53,140 bases of DNA from assembly GCA_945830345.1 (NCBI GenBank), contig CALZYS010000003.1, positions 1 to 53,140 on the forward strand, given 5' to 3'. This DNA comes from an uncultured Prevotella sp. GTDB taxonomy: Bacteria; Bacteroidota; Bacteroidia; Bacteroidales; Bacteroidaceae. The notes beneath the pieces are model-generated. The model saw only the letters and a program-made list of their open reading frames with translations, was not told the DNA's origin and ran no database searches. The translations under genes and the position numbers were made by a program. This document shows, piece by piece, positions 41,134-51,775 of the stretch (positions are counted from its first letter, which is position 1; every line of letters begins with the position of its first letter).

Positions 41134-42960
41134 TCACCAACCCTCATTCTGGGTGATGGCATTACCCGACTTCATAATCTCGGTCTGCGAGAATGGGAAG
41201 AAATTCCACTTGCTCTGCCACTGACCGTCACCACGAGTCACTGCCACCTTATTATAAGAGAAGGTACCATCTTCGTTCTTGGTGATTTCCATACGGTGAA
41301 TCTTCATGAACTTGTCACCATCCTCCATCCAACGACGAATGTCATAGAAGCGGTGACCCTCGAAGGCGAGTTCCACACGACGCTCGTTCTTATACTTAGC
41401 CCAGAACTCGTCGTTGCTCATGCCTAATGCAAACTCAGGCATGCCTGAGCGAGTGCGAGTCATGCTTGCCATCTTGGCGGCTGTCTGCGATGCGGGAACA
41501 GAGATTGTCTGCTGTTTGCCTTCAGAGTCCTTGTATGTCACGCTACCGCTTGCGTCAGCGGCATTACCGTTGCCTTCAGCCTTGAAATACTGGTAGAGAG
41601 CCTCGGCATAGTTGAGATACATACCGCCCATACGGAAGGTAAGCCATCCGTGGGGAGAAGTAGTTACGGAAACACTTGAGCGGGCACGAAGAATCTGGTT
41701 AGGATTACAGAACTTCTTCAGATAGTAGCTCGTGGTTGTGGCGTATGACTTACCGGCAGCGTTACCCGTGCGTGAGTGATAACCGCCGATATAGGTCTCG
41801 AGCACAGGGTGCTCGCTGTTGTAATCCGCAAGGTCGTTAGGCCAAGCCTCGCCGTTGGTCACAACAGTCTTTGCGAGACGTGCGTCGCGGTTGGCGTAGG
41901 GATTTGCTGCGTCATAGAGGTCACTCTCAGCAATGCTCTTGCCGTCGGTGCATTCAAAGGCATCAACAAGATCTTGTGTTGGACAGTTGCCGCCCTGGCC
42001 AGAGGAATAACCTACTGGGAAGTTGTAGCCCTCGAAGGTGTTGGCAGATGCCGTACGGCGGGCGAAGATAATCTCCTTGGTGCTCTCTGCGTTTGAATAG
42101 TATTCAGTGTCCCAAAGCTTTTCTATATCAGATGCCAATCCAAGTCCCTTGGCCTCGGCAGCGTCGATAAGCTCCTTGTTGGCTGCCACTGCCTGTGCCC
42201 ACAGCTCCTTCTTCTCATCGGCACTCTTGCCCTGAGTGAAGAGAGGAGAAGCATGATAGAGGGCTGCCTGAGCCTTCAGTGCGAGCACTGCATACTTGTT
42301 GGCGCGACCTGTCTCGGCCTTGGCAAGGATGTGCTCCTTGTCGGCAGAGTAGTCCTCGATAATCTTGTCCTTTATACTGTCGCACTCGCTTGCTATGAAT
42401 GCGAAGATGTCATCTGCACTTGTACGTGGGAGAGCAGTCTCTTCTGTACCTGTGGTGTTGTGGTCCTTGAAAGGCACACCACCATACTGTCTTACGAGAG
42501 TGAAGTAGAAATAAGCACGTGCCCAACGAGCCTCATACACATAATTCTGATACAGATACATCTGCTTCTCATAGTCGAGGTTAAGTTTGAACTGCTCGAA
42601 GTCGAGGTTCGACCAGTTGTCGATTACTTCGTTGCAGTATGTGATGCCCTCGTATGCCGATGTCCAAATGGTCTGATGTGGATTAGCAGGACTCCAGTTG
42701 CCGTTGTAGAAGTCCTCTATAGAGTTGCCGTCATGACTGTACTCCGACTCGTCGGTAGCTGACGAGAGCATGGCTCCCGAGAGGTTGCCCCAGTCAGTGT
42801 CGATATCATTGTAGATCATTGTCATGAGACCTCCTACATAAGCGAATGAACGCTCTATGTATTCCTTGTCGTAGGCTGTGTATTCATTGTAGTCCATATT
42901 ACATGATGACAATGCTACGGCAGCCATTGCAAAGCCTAAAATATTCTTTTTCAATTTCAT
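41134..42960 (-). CDS. susD: SusD/RagB-family glycan-binding lipoprotein (second pair)
   Basis: About 608 aa from the ATG at 42960; the track start at 42972 adds MITN and is less likely. A lipobox (VALSSC) marks a lipid-anchored outer-membrane protein. SusD features are TIWTSAYEGITYCNEVIDNW, YEARWARAYFYFTLVRQYGGVPF, helical TPR-like segments (KYAVLALKAQAALYHASPLF) and the C-terminal block MGGMYLNYAEALYQY with RRVELAFEGHRFYDIRRW. SusD caps the SusC porin and delivers oligosaccharides. It lies 22 bp after the second susC. The ligand is presumably an RG-I fragment, inferred from the neighbouring enzymes. Confidence 0.93.
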   Translation of the reverse strand: MKLKKNILGFAMAAVALSSCNMDYNEYTAYDKEYIERSFAYVGGLMTMIYNDIDTDWGNLSGAMLSSATDESEYSHDGNSIEDFYNGNWSPANPHQTIWTSAYEGITYCNEVIDNWSNLDFEQFKLNLDYEKQMYLYQNYVYEARWARAYFYFTLVRQYGGVPFKDHNTTGTEETALPRTSADDIFAFIASECDSIKDKIIEDYSADKEHILAKAETGRANKYAVLALKAQAALYHASPLFTQGKSADEKKELWAQAVAANKELIDAAEAKGLGLASDIEKLWDTEYYSNAESTKEIIFARRTASANTFEGYNFPVGYSSGQGGNCPTQDLVDAFECTDGKSIAESDLYDAANPYANRDARLAKTVVTNGEAWPNDLADYNSEHPVLETYIGGYHSRTGNAAGKSYATTTSYYLKKFCNPNQILRARSSVSVTTSPHGWLTFRMGGMYLNYAEALYQYFKAEGNGNAADASGSVTYKDSEGKQQTISVPASQTAAKMASMTRTRSGMPEFALGMSNDEFWAKYKNERRVELAFEGHRFYDIRRWMEDGDKFMKIHRMEITKNEDGTFSYNKVAVTRGDGQWQSKWNFFPFSQTEIMKSGNAITQNEGW

Positions 42961-42982
42961 ATTCGTAATCATTTTAAAAGGT

Positions 42983-45859
42983 TTAGAATGTTACAGCTGC
43001 ACCAATCTGGAAACTTCTTGTCAATGGCTGTGTCACGCCGTAGGATGCAGCGTCAGCCTCGTCAAGGTTGTCGATAGTGAAGAGGTCAGTGCCACGCAAG
43101 TAGAGCTTGATGTTGTTGACAACACTGAGCTTGCTTACCAATGTCTTAGGAAGGTGGTAGTAGAGTTCCACATAGCGGAGCTTCAGATAGCTGCGGTCGA
43201 ACATGTTCAGCGTGCTGTTGAGGTCGTTGTTGGCATTGCTTGTTGTTGAGAGACGTGGGAAGAGAGCGTTCTCAGTGTTTCCACGTTCTGCCGACCAAGA
43301 GTTGTCGTAGAGATACTGCGACAGTGTGTTTGTTGCCACTGCCGAGCGATAGAGTCCGTTGGTGGTCATGAAACCAGTCCACTTACCCACACCCTGGAAC
43401 ATTGCATTGATACCCAAGCCCTTGTACTCAGCACCGAGGTGGAAGTTGTAGTAGAGGTCGGGAGCTGTAGTGCTGTAACCGATAGCCTTGCGGTCGTTGG
43501 CATCAATAATTCCGTCGTCGGTGAGATCGACATACTTTACGTCACCGGGATATACCGTTGTAAACGACTGCACGGGATAGCCTTTCTGCTGCATTTCGGC
43601 AGTAGAGATGATTCCGTCGCCGTCGATGTCGTCACTCTTCTGGAAGAATCCGTTGGCTACATAACCGAAAGCCTGTCCGTAGCGTTCGCCGGTTGAGGAT
43701 GTGTTGGCATATAGCTGTGGAGCTTCAGCCTGTTCCTTCACAATGCTCTTGTTGAGTGTGAGTGATGCACCAACGTTAATGACGAGATCCTTATTTATCG
43801 TCTTACTGTAGTCAGCCGAGATGTCAAAACCCTTGGAATTGACAATACCCACGTTCTCGTATGGAGCGGTCAGACCGAACACGCTGTTGTAGCTTCCAGC
43901 TGTTGAGCACCAGATGTCATAGCGGTGCTGATAGTAGTAGTCAACTGAGAGGTTGAGACTGCCGAAGAGAGTGGCGTCGATACCGATGTTGAACTTGTTG
44001 GTACGCTCACGTCCAAGCGACTGGGTCTTTGCTGTTGAGAGATAAGTGTTACCCCACTGTGTACCAGTGTATGTAGCATCGAAGGGATAAGACGTTCCGT
44101 TCATAAGATAGAACTGGTCGTAGTATGTCCACACGCTGCTTCCTGGCAGAACATCGAGCGACTGGTTGCCCCATGAAGCGCGGAGCTTGAGGAAATTCAC
44201 CCACTTGACATCTTTCATAAACTCCTCGTTGGAAATGTTCCATGCTGCAGATACATTGGGAGAGAATGCCCATTTGCTCCCAGGAGCAAGACGGCTTGAG
44301 CCTGACTCCACGAGAGCCACGTCGAGCAGGTATTTCTTGTCGTAGCCATAGTGTGCAAACAGAGAAGCAGTATGGCGATATACAGTGGTGTTTGTACCAG
44401 TCTGGTCGTTGTATTCGTAGTCATACTTCAACTGTCCATAGACATTGTGCTTTTCAGCAAAAGTCCTGTCATAATAGAGTGAAGCGTTGAAGATGCAGCG
44501 GCGAATCCATGAGTTGTTGCCAGATGCTGTGCCCATGTTAGAGTCTGTACCTTCTACTGAAGAAAGTGAAGCTGCACCGTCGGCTACCACATCACCCGTG
44601 TTAGAAATATCGTAGTAGCTATAGCGATAAGTCTTAGAGTGATCCTCATAGACATTCGACCATGTGTCATATCCAATCTGTCCCCTTGCGCTCAATCCCT
44701 CTGTGATGGACGACAAGTCCTGGTCGAGCACGAGGTCGGCGTAGAGAGCACGCTGGTGATTCTTATAATAGGCTGCGCCCTGGCTCTGTGCCACCGGGTT
44801 GTTGGTGGTATAAACAGGGTTACCTCCCCATACGTCATCCGATACCTTTACAGGGAAGGCATTGGCAGGCAGCTTGTATATCATCGACCAAAGGTCGGCC
44901 TGTGAGCCAGGCTGCGACTGCTCGGTAAGGAGTCCGTAGAGATGAGTGTGCATCTTGGTCTTAGGACCGAGGTCGATGTCCATGTTTGAGCGAAGAGTAC
45001 CACGTGTATATTTGTTCTGGGTGGAATATCCGTCGTTCTCAAAGTTCTTGATGAACCCCTTGTTGGTGAGCAACTGCACGTTGGTGTAGTAACGGAAGTT
45101 CTTTGATCCACCCTTGAACTCAAGATTGAAGCGGTTATTGTGAGAAACATCGCGGAAAGTCTCTTCAGCCCAGTTCACATTGGGATAATAGAGCGGATTT
45201 GTACAGTTCTTGTAAGCATTGATGACGGCATCACTATAAGCCACATTGCCAGTGCTTCCCTGATTGCGGTAAGCCTCATTTACTGCGGATGCGTAGGTGG
45301 CTGCATCCACCATCTTAGGCTTGTTGGTAAGATAAGAGAACACATGGTCGTAGGAGAAGGTGAACGACTTGGTGTTGTATTGTCCGTGCTTGGTGGTAAC
45401 GAGCACCACTCCGTTTGCACCCTTATAACCGTAGAGAGCAGTGGCAGCGGCATCCTTAAGAATCTGCACGCTCTCCACGTCTTCTGCCACCACGTTCTCG
45501 ATGGCACGCTCCACACCATCCACAATAATAAGAGGTGAGCTGCCGCTAAGCGACTGTAGTCCACGGACATAGAAAGTAGGATTCTGCTGATTGTAGATTC
45601 CTGAGCCGTCAAGGGAAATCAATCCTTTGCCCTGTCCGAGAATATTGTTACCGATATTGCGTGCTCCACGCTTGTTGACATCCTTGGTAGTGATGACACC
45701 GACAGATGCCGTTGTCTGCTCACGAGAGAACAGGCGGTTGGCACCGATGTCAACAGTCTGGTCCTTGTATGCCAAGGTATCGACTATCTCTGACTGTGCC
45801 ATTGCAGGCAGGCATGAGCCTGCAAGCAAGGTCAGTATAAATATATTCTTTGTTTTCAT
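42983..45859 (-). CDS. susC: SusC/RagA-family TonB-dependent transporter (second pair, lacks N-terminal carboxypeptidase-like domain)
   Basis: This 958-aa protein has a signal peptide (to LPAMAQ) and then goes almost straight into the plug domain: RGARNIGNNILGQGKGLISLDG, FYVRGLQSLSGSSPLIIVDGVER and the SusC signature ILKDAAATALYGYKGANGVVLVTT. It lacks the roughly 80-residue carboxypeptidase-D-like domain present in the first SusC. The barrel ends in SFQIGAAVTF, a typical aromatic terminus. It imports oligosaccharides with its SusD partner, powered by TonB. It follows the first susD by 22 bp, so all five genes probably form one operon from the susC promoter at 51612. Confidence 0.93.
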   Translation of the reverse strand: MKTKNIFILTLLAGSCLPAMAQSEIVDTLAYKDQTVDIGANRLFSREQTTASVGVITTKDVNKRGARNIGNNILGQGKGLISLDGSGIYNQQNPTFYVRGLQSLSGSSPLIIVDGVERAIENVVAEDVESVQILKDAAATALYGYKGANGVVLVTTKHGQYNTKSFTFSYDHVFSYLTNKPKMVDAATYASAVNEAYRNQGSTGNVAYSDAVINAYKNCTNPLYYPNVNWAEETFRDVSHNNRFNLEFKGGSKNFRYYTNVQLLTNKGFIKNFENDGYSTQNKYTRGTLRSNMDIDLGPKTKMHTHLYGLLTEQSQPGSQADLWSMIYKLPANAFPVKVSDDVWGGNPVYTTNNPVAQSQGAAYYKNHQRALYADLVLDQDLSSITEGLSARGQIGYDTWSNVYEDHSKTYRYSYYDISNTGDVVADGAASLSSVEGTDSNMGTASGNNSWIRRCIFNASLYYDRTFAEKHNVYGQLKYDYEYNDQTGTNTTVYRHTASLFAHYGYDKKYLLDVALVESGSSRLAPGSKWAFSPNVSAAWNISNEEFMKDVKWVNFLKLRASWGNQSLDVLPGSSVWTYYDQFYLMNGTSYPFDATYTGTQWGNTYLSTAKTQSLGRERTNKFNIGIDATLFGSLNLSVDYYYQHRYDIWCSTAGSYNSVFGLTAPYENVGIVNSKGFDISADYSKTINKDLVINVGASLTLNKSIVKEQAEAPQLYANTSSTGERYGQAFGYVANGFFQKSDDIDGDGIISTAEMQQKGYPVQSFTTVYPGDVKYVDLTDDGIIDANDRKAIGYSTTAPDLYYNFHLGAEYKGLGINAMFQGVGKWTGFMTTNGLYRSAVATNTLSQYLYDNSWSAERGNTENALFPRLSTTSNANNDLNSTLNMFDRSYLKLRYVELYYHLPKTLVSKLSVVNNIKLYLRGTDLFTIDNLDEADAASYGVTQPLTRSFQIGAAVTF

Positions 45860-45881
45860 ATTACAACTTCATTTTATGTTA

Positions 45882-48176
45882 TTATTCCCATCCAGGGTTC
45901 TGAACGAGACCGTATTTCTTGTTTATCTCAGCCTGTGGAATAGGTTCAAACAACCACTTCTTCACCTCGTCGCTCTTAGGATCCTTATTCCAAAGATAAC
46001 GGCTGTTGCCTGTAATTGTCTTGATGGAGTTCAGGAAGAACAATGGCTGTGTAGAAGAAGCATCGTTTTCGCGGTCGGAACCAACCCATGCCACATGGCG
46101 GCTCTCAAATACAGTACCTTTCTGAATCATGCGATACTGCATCAATCCGTGCAGCTGCTTTGTCATCCAGTCGGTACGCTTAAGGCGAATCATGTCAAAC
46201 CAACGTGCGTTGGTAAGTCCAAGCTCACGAACGCGCTCATCGAGTAATTCCTCCATGAACTCTGTTGATGTCTCGCCATTGTCGAGTGTCACAGTAGCAG
46301 TAGCGGCATTGGCGGCAGTTGTAGCAGTATAGCCTTTTGAAGTACGCCATGCAGAACTTGTCCACACCTTTGCCATTGTGGGCAGGCCAACGCGTGAGCG
46401 AACGATGTCAACCATCTGTACTGCCTTTGCCACATCAGGATTTGACCTCATCACGAGTGCCTCGGCATACTGCAGATAGAACTCGGGCAAGGAGAGTGCC
46501 ACCCACTGAGTCGGGAAACGGTAAGAGTCGGCACTCTGGTCTGCGCTGTATTCTCCGGTACCAAGGTAGTACTTGTTGAATCCATATCCAGAACCAAACA
46601 TGGTGTTCTGCTGAGTCAAAACGCCAGTTCCACCATCATTACCATTATACCATATCTCCCAAGGATAACCTGTCATTGAAGCTGTAGTCCAGTCGAGGTT
46701 CATGTTCTGTCCGTTAACTATACACTCCTCATAAAGACGCGGGTCACGGGTAAGAGAAGTGTTGATTTGACGACCACCTGCGGGAACATCACCACTAACA
46801 AACATTGTGTGGAGTGACTTGGCACTACGAGTGATGGCACCAGTAAGCTTGTTAGTCACAAAGTTTGTAACGGTGTACTTAATCGAACCGTCTTTCTGCT
46901 CTTCCTCTGTTACCTCGGGTTCCGTTGCATTATCCTTGTAAGTCTTCTTTGCGGCATTATCCCAATTAAACGGTTCGCCATCGTTCCAAGAGAACTTCTC
47001 TACATACTCCTGAGTTGGACAATAGGCATTACGCGGTACACTCCTTGAATACCATGCATGCCAGCAATAGCGCGCTGTTGACATATTGTCATTTCCATAT
47101 ACGCGCACAGAATGCAAAACCTCAGTAGATGCATTGAGGAAATAACCCTGACGGTAAGCCAATCGATAGTATGGCACCTTTGAAGCCGGTGTCTTGGCTG
47201 TTGAAGGAATAACAGCCTCAACCATCTTGTACTGTCCGTTGCTCTGAAGTGCGTTGTATAAATCATCGCAAGCCTTTGCAAACTTGTCCCAACGCTCCTG
47301 ATATTTTGATGCGTCAGTGTACATAATGCATGGCAGGACTTCATCAGAAGCACCGCTATAATATGGTTTGCCATCCTTAGGATTGAGCAAAGGCGAAGCA
47401 GCAAACTGAAGAACCTTGCACTTGAGTGCCATAGCTCCAGCTTTTGTCCAACGGCCATTCATTGTTGCTGGATTAGAGGTTATCCAGGGGAATGCGCTCT
47501 CGTTAATTGCACTGTCGAGCTGGTTAACCATCCAATCTACACACTCCTCAACGCTATTGCGTGGGAATTGTCCCGCAGCCTCACTTGCATCGAGCACATG
47601 ATCCATGATTGGAACACCACCATAATGCTGGAAAGTATTGAAAAAGGCATCAACCATAAGACATCTTGCCTCAGCCTTCAAGCGATTCTTCTCCTCTTGT
47701 GCCATATCCTTTTCAGGAGCACGGTCAACATTGTTGAGGAAGATATGTCCGGCACGAATCATATACCACTGGAACTCCTTGTCGTATGAATAGAGTGGAC
47801 CGTCAAGTCCGTCGGAGCGGTTTGTGGTGGCAGTCATCGCACCAGTATAGTACTGTCCATAAACAGCTGCGCCATTCCAGAACTGATGCCAACAGTCGGT
47901 CAGTCCGTCCATCTTTCCTGTATATGGGTTGCCAGAGTGAGGCATATAGGCACCACCGTTGGTATAAGGTATTCCATAATACTGCTTTGAGTAGATACCT
48001 ACAAGAAACTGGCGCGTATATTCCGCATTGTTGAATACGGTGTCGATAGTGGCAGTAGAGCTGGTAGCCTTGTCAAGGGCTGCGTCACCCACGGCGATAT
48101 TGTCGGTACAAGCCATGAAGGTTGCACTCACCGCAAGCATTGCCACTGCACTACGTAATAATATATTGTGTTTCAT
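45882..48176 (-). CDS. susD: SusD/RagB-family glycan-binding lipoprotein (first pair)
   Basis: This 764-aa protein is long for SusD. The lipobox is SATFMAC at about residue 22. SusD features include NAEYTRQFLVGIYSKQYYG, MIRAGHIFLNNVDRAPEKD, RLKAEARCLMVDAFFNTFQHYGGVPIMD, and near the end LPEFYLQYAEALVMRSNPDVAKAVQMVDIVRSRVGLP with LLDERVRELGLTNARWFDMIRLKR. It acts with the SusC encoded 58 bp upstream. The extra length sits in loop insertions of the middle part (ATEPEVTEEEQKDGSIKYTVTNF), possibly for larger ligands. Confidence 0.93.
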   Translation of the reverse strand: MKHNILLRSAVAMLAVSATFMACTDNIAVGDAALDKATSSTATIDTVFNNAEYTRQFLVGIYSKQYYGIPYTNGGAYMPHSGNPYTGKMDGLTDCWHQFWNGAAVYGQYYTGAMTATTNRSDGLDGPLYSYDKEFQWYMIRAGHIFLNNVDRAPEKDMAQEEKNRLKAEARCLMVDAFFNTFQHYGGVPIMDHVLDASEAAGQFPRNSVEECVDWMVNQLDSAINESAFPWITSNPATMNGRWTKAGAMALKCKVLQFAASPLLNPKDGKPYYSGASDEVLPCIMYTDASKYQERWDKFAKACDDLYNALQSNGQYKMVEAVIPSTAKTPASKVPYYRLAYRQGYFLNASTEVLHSVRVYGNDNMSTARYCWHAWYSRSVPRNAYCPTQEYVEKFSWNDGEPFNWDNAAKKTYKDNATEPEVTEEEQKDGSIKYTVTNFVTNKLTGAITRSAKSLHTMFVSGDVPAGGRQINTSLTRDPRLYEECIVNGQNMNLDWTTASMTGYPWEIWYNGNDGGTGVLTQQNTMFGSGYGFNKYYLGTGEYSADQSADSYRFPTQWVALSLPEFYLQYAEALVMRSNPDVAKAVQMVDIVRSRVGLPTMAKVWTSSAWRTSKGYTATTAANAATATVTLDNGETSTEFMEELLDERVRELGLTNARWFDMIRLKRTDWMTKQLHGLMQYRMIQKGTVFESRHVAWVGSDRENDASSTQPLFFLNSIKTITGNSRYLWNKDPKSDEVKKWLFEPIPQAEINKKYGLVQNPGWE

Positions 48177-48234
48177 TTTTTCTTGTTTCTTTATTGTTTA
48201 ACCAAAATGTTAAAAGCCCACATTATTATATATA

Positions 48235-51200
48235 TTAGAAGCCTACATTCAGACTGACTGTATATGTACGCTGCAGCGGGTAGGATGGTGAGCTGGAAGC
48301 TCTGGTCTCAGGGTCCCCCCACTTGTACGGTGTGAGAGTGAGAAGGTTGTAACCAGAGAGTGTCACCTCAAACTTTGTCATACCAATCTTCTTGAAAGCT
48401 GGATTGATGAAATCGTATGACAAGGAGACAGTCTTCAGACGCAGGTACTTGGCATCCTTTTCCCACAGGTCGGAACCGGCATAGTTCTGCACTGCATTGT
48501 TCCATGTGGCACGAGGATAGAGTGCATCCTGTGACTCATAAACACCAGGGGTCCATGTGTTGTCCACATGATAAGAGAGAAGACCGCCCTGTGTGGTATT
48601 TGAAGAACAGAAGTACGGCTGGCGGAACACGTCGGTGATATAACGTGACACATTCCATGCACCGGTCAACTGAGCATTGAATGTCAGTCGCTTCCATGCG
48701 CAACCAAAGGTGAGACCTGCCATATACTCGGGATCATCGGTAAATCCGTTGTCACGGGTCATGTCGTTCTCGTCTATCTTTCCATCCTGGTCGAGGTCAA
48801 CATATACGCAGTCACCTGGTTGCAGGTTCTTCACCAACTGTGTCGGGAACGGAGTGCCGAAGGCTTGTTCATATTCTGCCTTGGTCTGTTCTCCCTCATA
48901 ATACTTCCAGAACTGATACATTGAGCGTGCACCGATACGATGACCACGGGCGAACATATACTCGTTCTTCTGAGGAGTCTCCTTCATCTCGACAATCTCG
49001 TTCTGGTTGTATGAGAGATTGAGCTTACCCCATACTCTAAAGTCCTTGCCTAACTTGTCGTTATATCCGAGAGAAACTTCCCAGCCCCATGACTTTGTTT
49101 CACCTGCATTGGTGTAAGGCATTGTGAATCCAAGTGATGATGGAACAGTGGCATCACGCAAGAGAATGTCAGTACGGTGCTCACGATAATAGTCGAAGGT
49201 TGCCCTAATCTTGTCATCAAGGAAATTGATGTCGAATCCGTAGTCCTGCTTGAAGGCCTTCTCCCAACCAATGTCGGGATTGTTCTTCATCGACTCGTAT
49301 GCACCTGCTATACCAGATGTTCCTGATACAGTACCTGATTGTGCGTTACCAAAGAGATAACCATAAGTGTCTGTCAGCGGTTGGGTAAGACAGTTGGACA
49401 TCAGACCATAAGAACCTGTGATAAACGGGTCAGCGAGATACATAAAGCGGATAGCCTCTGTAGTCTTGTCGTTACCTACAAGGCCCCAAGATGCACGCAG
49501 TTTGAAGAAGCTGACAACCTTGGAGACAGGCTTCCAGAATTTCTCCTCGCTAACAATCCAACCGATAGAACCGGCGGGGAATGTACCGAAACGGCGGCCT
49601 GGAGCGAAGTTCTCCGAACCATTGTAACCGACATTAAACTCAGCCAAGTACTTATTGGCATAGTCGTATGTCACACGACCTACGAGACCAACGTATGAAC
49701 GTGGCACATCGGGATATGAGTTACCGGAATAATAATACTGCTTTGACTGGTTGTAAAGCAAGAGTCCATTAACGGTGTGCTTGCCAAATGAGCGTGAATA
49801 GCTAACACTTCCTTCGAGATACCAGTCACGACCCTTACCCTGAGAATAACTGTAAGAGGGTTCGGTGTCATTGCCGTTCTGACGATATAATATATAAGGT
49901 GTACCGTCGGCATTGTAAATAATGTTGCCAGCCTCGTCATACTGAACGAGCGGATTGTATGTAGCAACACCGCAGTTACCCTGCTTGTTTACGATGAAGG
50001 CTGAGTTGTAAGAACCCTTCACCTTTGCAGAAAGTCCCTTGGTGATGAAGTCCAACTTCTGTTCAACTACAAGGTCCATCTGTATCTTGTTGATATTGGT
50101 CTGCATGAATCCGTTGCCGTAGTATGCCATACCTGTACCACCAAGGAACGGAAGGTTAAGACCATCGGTGTAGTCGGTGGTACAATAAACCATCTTGCCG
50201 TCAACAATACCAGGGCTTGAGAACGGAGTGGCATAGTAGATGTTCTTAATCATACCGCCAGAACCCTGTCCGGTGTATGGTTTGTCGGCATCGTTCACGT
50301 TACCTGCCACATTGAATGAAATGGTAGTGGATTTTGTAGCCTTGAGGTCGAGGTTACCACGATAGTTGAATCGCTGGTACTGATAACCGTAATTATATCC
50401 GCGGTCGAACTCCTTGAACAAGCCATCCTGAGAATAGTAACCTGCTGAAATAAAGTACTTCACGCGGTCTGTACCACCCGAGATGTTGAGGTTGTGCTGC
50501 TGCTGAAGGGTGACATCCTTCATGATATATTCAGCCCAACGGGTGTTCGGGAATCGGATGGGGTCAGAGCCATCTTGGAATTTCTGTATGATACCCTTGG
50601 AGAAACTTGGTGTAAACGGGTTCTCAGCCATATAGGCATCTACACTAGGGAATTTGCCATTGGCAACTGCCACATTGGCGTTCTGCAGATGGTCGTTATA
50701 TGACATTTGGTTGTAGAAGTTGGCATATTCGTATGAACTTGCCTGCTCCACCATCTTTGTTGGTGAAAGTGCTGTCCAAGAGGTGGAAACACTAATCTTG
50801 GCCTTGCCCTCTGAACCACGCTTGGTAGTGATAAGCACAACACCATTAGCACCGCGCACACCGAACACGGCTGTGGCGGATGCATCCTTAAGCACTGTAA
50901 CACTCTCGATTTCATTGGGGTCGATGTCTGCCATTGTACGCTCTACACCATCCACCTGGATAAGAGGTGTAGAATCACCCCATGTGGCCTTACCGCGGAC
51001 GAATATCTCTGCGGCATCCGAACCAGGCTCACCGGAATACTGCACTGTAGTAACACCCGAGAGCTGACCTCCAAGCACGTTGTTGACCGAACCAACGGAT
51101 GTGCGGACGAGGTCTTCGCTCTTCACACTGGAGATGGCACCCGTAACGGTCACCTTCTTTTGCACACCATAAGCCACGACTTCGATTCCCTGCAGCTCAA

Positions 51201-51558
51201 CTCCAGCAGAAACCTTGAGTTTCACCTGCATACCTTGTTTTGCTTCTACGACCATCTCGTCGTAGCCAATGTAGGTAATCTTTAGCTTTTGGCCTGGTTT
51301 TACGTTAACACTGAAGTTACCGTCAAAATCAGTAACGGTACCTTGTGCTGTCTTACTGCCCATGACGAGGACAGTAGCACCAATCACAGGCTCGCCGTTT
51401 TCATCGACAACGGTGCCCTTAATAGCCTTTGCCTGTTGCATATCATGCACTTCAGCCCTGACGGACAGTACTCCAAAAGTGGGACTGAACGTCATGGCAG
51501 CACATGCAAACGCAAATGGCAAAACAGACTTGGTAATTAACATGTCTTGTTTTCTCAT
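48235..51558 (-). CDS. susC: SusC/RagA-family TonB-dependent transporter (first pair)
   Basis: This 1107-aa protein has a long N-terminal signal region (to about residue 35, LSVRAE), a carboxypeptidase-D-like domain (about 44-118; IKGTVVDENGEPVIGATVLVMG), a plug (VTVTGAISSVKSEDLVRTSVGSVNNVLGGQLSGV, ESVTVLKDASATAVFGVRGANGVVLITT) and a 22-strand-type barrel ending in TYTVSLNVGF. It is the outer-membrane importer of the locus and the first gene of the susCDCD-binding-protein operon. Its promoter carries the strongest operator, in the region shared with the divergent araC gene. Confidence 0.95.
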   Translation of the reverse strand: MRKQDMLITKSVLPFAFACAAMTFSPTFGVLSVRAEVHDMQQAKAIKGTVVDENGEPVIGATVLVMGSKTAQGTVTDFDGNFSVNVKPGQKLKITYIGYDEMVVEAKQGMQVKLKVSAGVELQGIEVVAYGVQKKVTVTGAISSVKSEDLVRTSVGSVNNVLGGQLSGVTTVQYSGEPGSDAAEIFVRGKATWGDSTPLIQVDGVERTMADIDPNEIESVTVLKDASATAVFGVRGANGVVLITTKRGSEGKAKISVSTSWTALSPTKMVEQASSYEYANFYNQMSYNDHLQNANVAVANGKFPSVDAYMAENPFTPSFSKGIIQKFQDGSDPIRFPNTRWAEYIMKDVTLQQQHNLNISGGTDRVKYFISAGYYSQDGLFKEFDRGYNYGYQYQRFNYRGNLDLKATKSTTISFNVAGNVNDADKPYTGQGSGGMIKNIYYATPFSSPGIVDGKMVYCTTDYTDGLNLPFLGGTGMAYYGNGFMQTNINKIQMDLVVEQKLDFITKGLSAKVKGSYNSAFIVNKQGNCGVATYNPLVQYDEAGNIIYNADGTPYILYRQNGNDTEPSYSYSQGKGRDWYLEGSVSYSRSFGKHTVNGLLLYNQSKQYYYSGNSYPDVPRSYVGLVGRVTYDYANKYLAEFNVGYNGSENFAPGRRFGTFPAGSIGWIVSEEKFWKPVSKVVSFFKLRASWGLVGNDKTTEAIRFMYLADPFITGSYGLMSNCLTQPLTDTYGYLFGNAQSGTVSGTSGIAGAYESMKNNPDIGWEKAFKQDYGFDINFLDDKIRATFDYYREHRTDILLRDATVPSSLGFTMPYTNAGETKSWGWEVSLGYNDKLGKDFRVWGKLNLSYNQNEIVEMKETPQKNEYMFARGHRIGARSMYQFWKYYEGEQTKAEYEQAFGTPFPTQLVKNLQPGDCVYVDLDQDGKIDENDMTRDNGFTDDPEYMAGLTFGCAWKRLTFNAQLTGAWNVSRYITDVFRQPYFCSSNTTQGGLLSYHVDNTWTPGVYESQDALYPRATWNNAVQNYAGSDLWEKDAKYLRLKTVSLSYDFINPAFKKIGMTKFEVTLSGYNLLTLTPYKWGDPETRASSSPSYPLQRTYTVSLNVGF

Positions 51559-51611
51559 ATTTATTTTTTAGGTTTTTAATGCTACTGAAACTTATTATTA
51601 GAATTTGGGTG

Positions 51612-51674
51612 CAAAAGTATCTAAAAGTATTCGGGTAGGGCTTTAATTTTTGACCATTAAACCCTATAATTTGA
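51612..51674 (-). promoter_or_regulatory. susC operon promoter with direct-repeat operator
   Basis: On the minus strand TACTTTTG (51619-51612) is the -7 box, 53 bp from the start codon. TCAAAAATT (51653-51645) ends 25 bp upstream of it, and TCAAATTAT (51674-51666) repeats it 21 bp further out. There is no TTTG at -33, fitting activator dependence. Confidence 0.7.
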
Positions 51675-51775
51675 GAATTTGCCCAAAATATCGGTCACAG
51701 ATGACAGGTATTTGATACAATTCCCATTATACCATGGCATAAAATGAACCAATTTGGCTTAATAATATAGCAATA

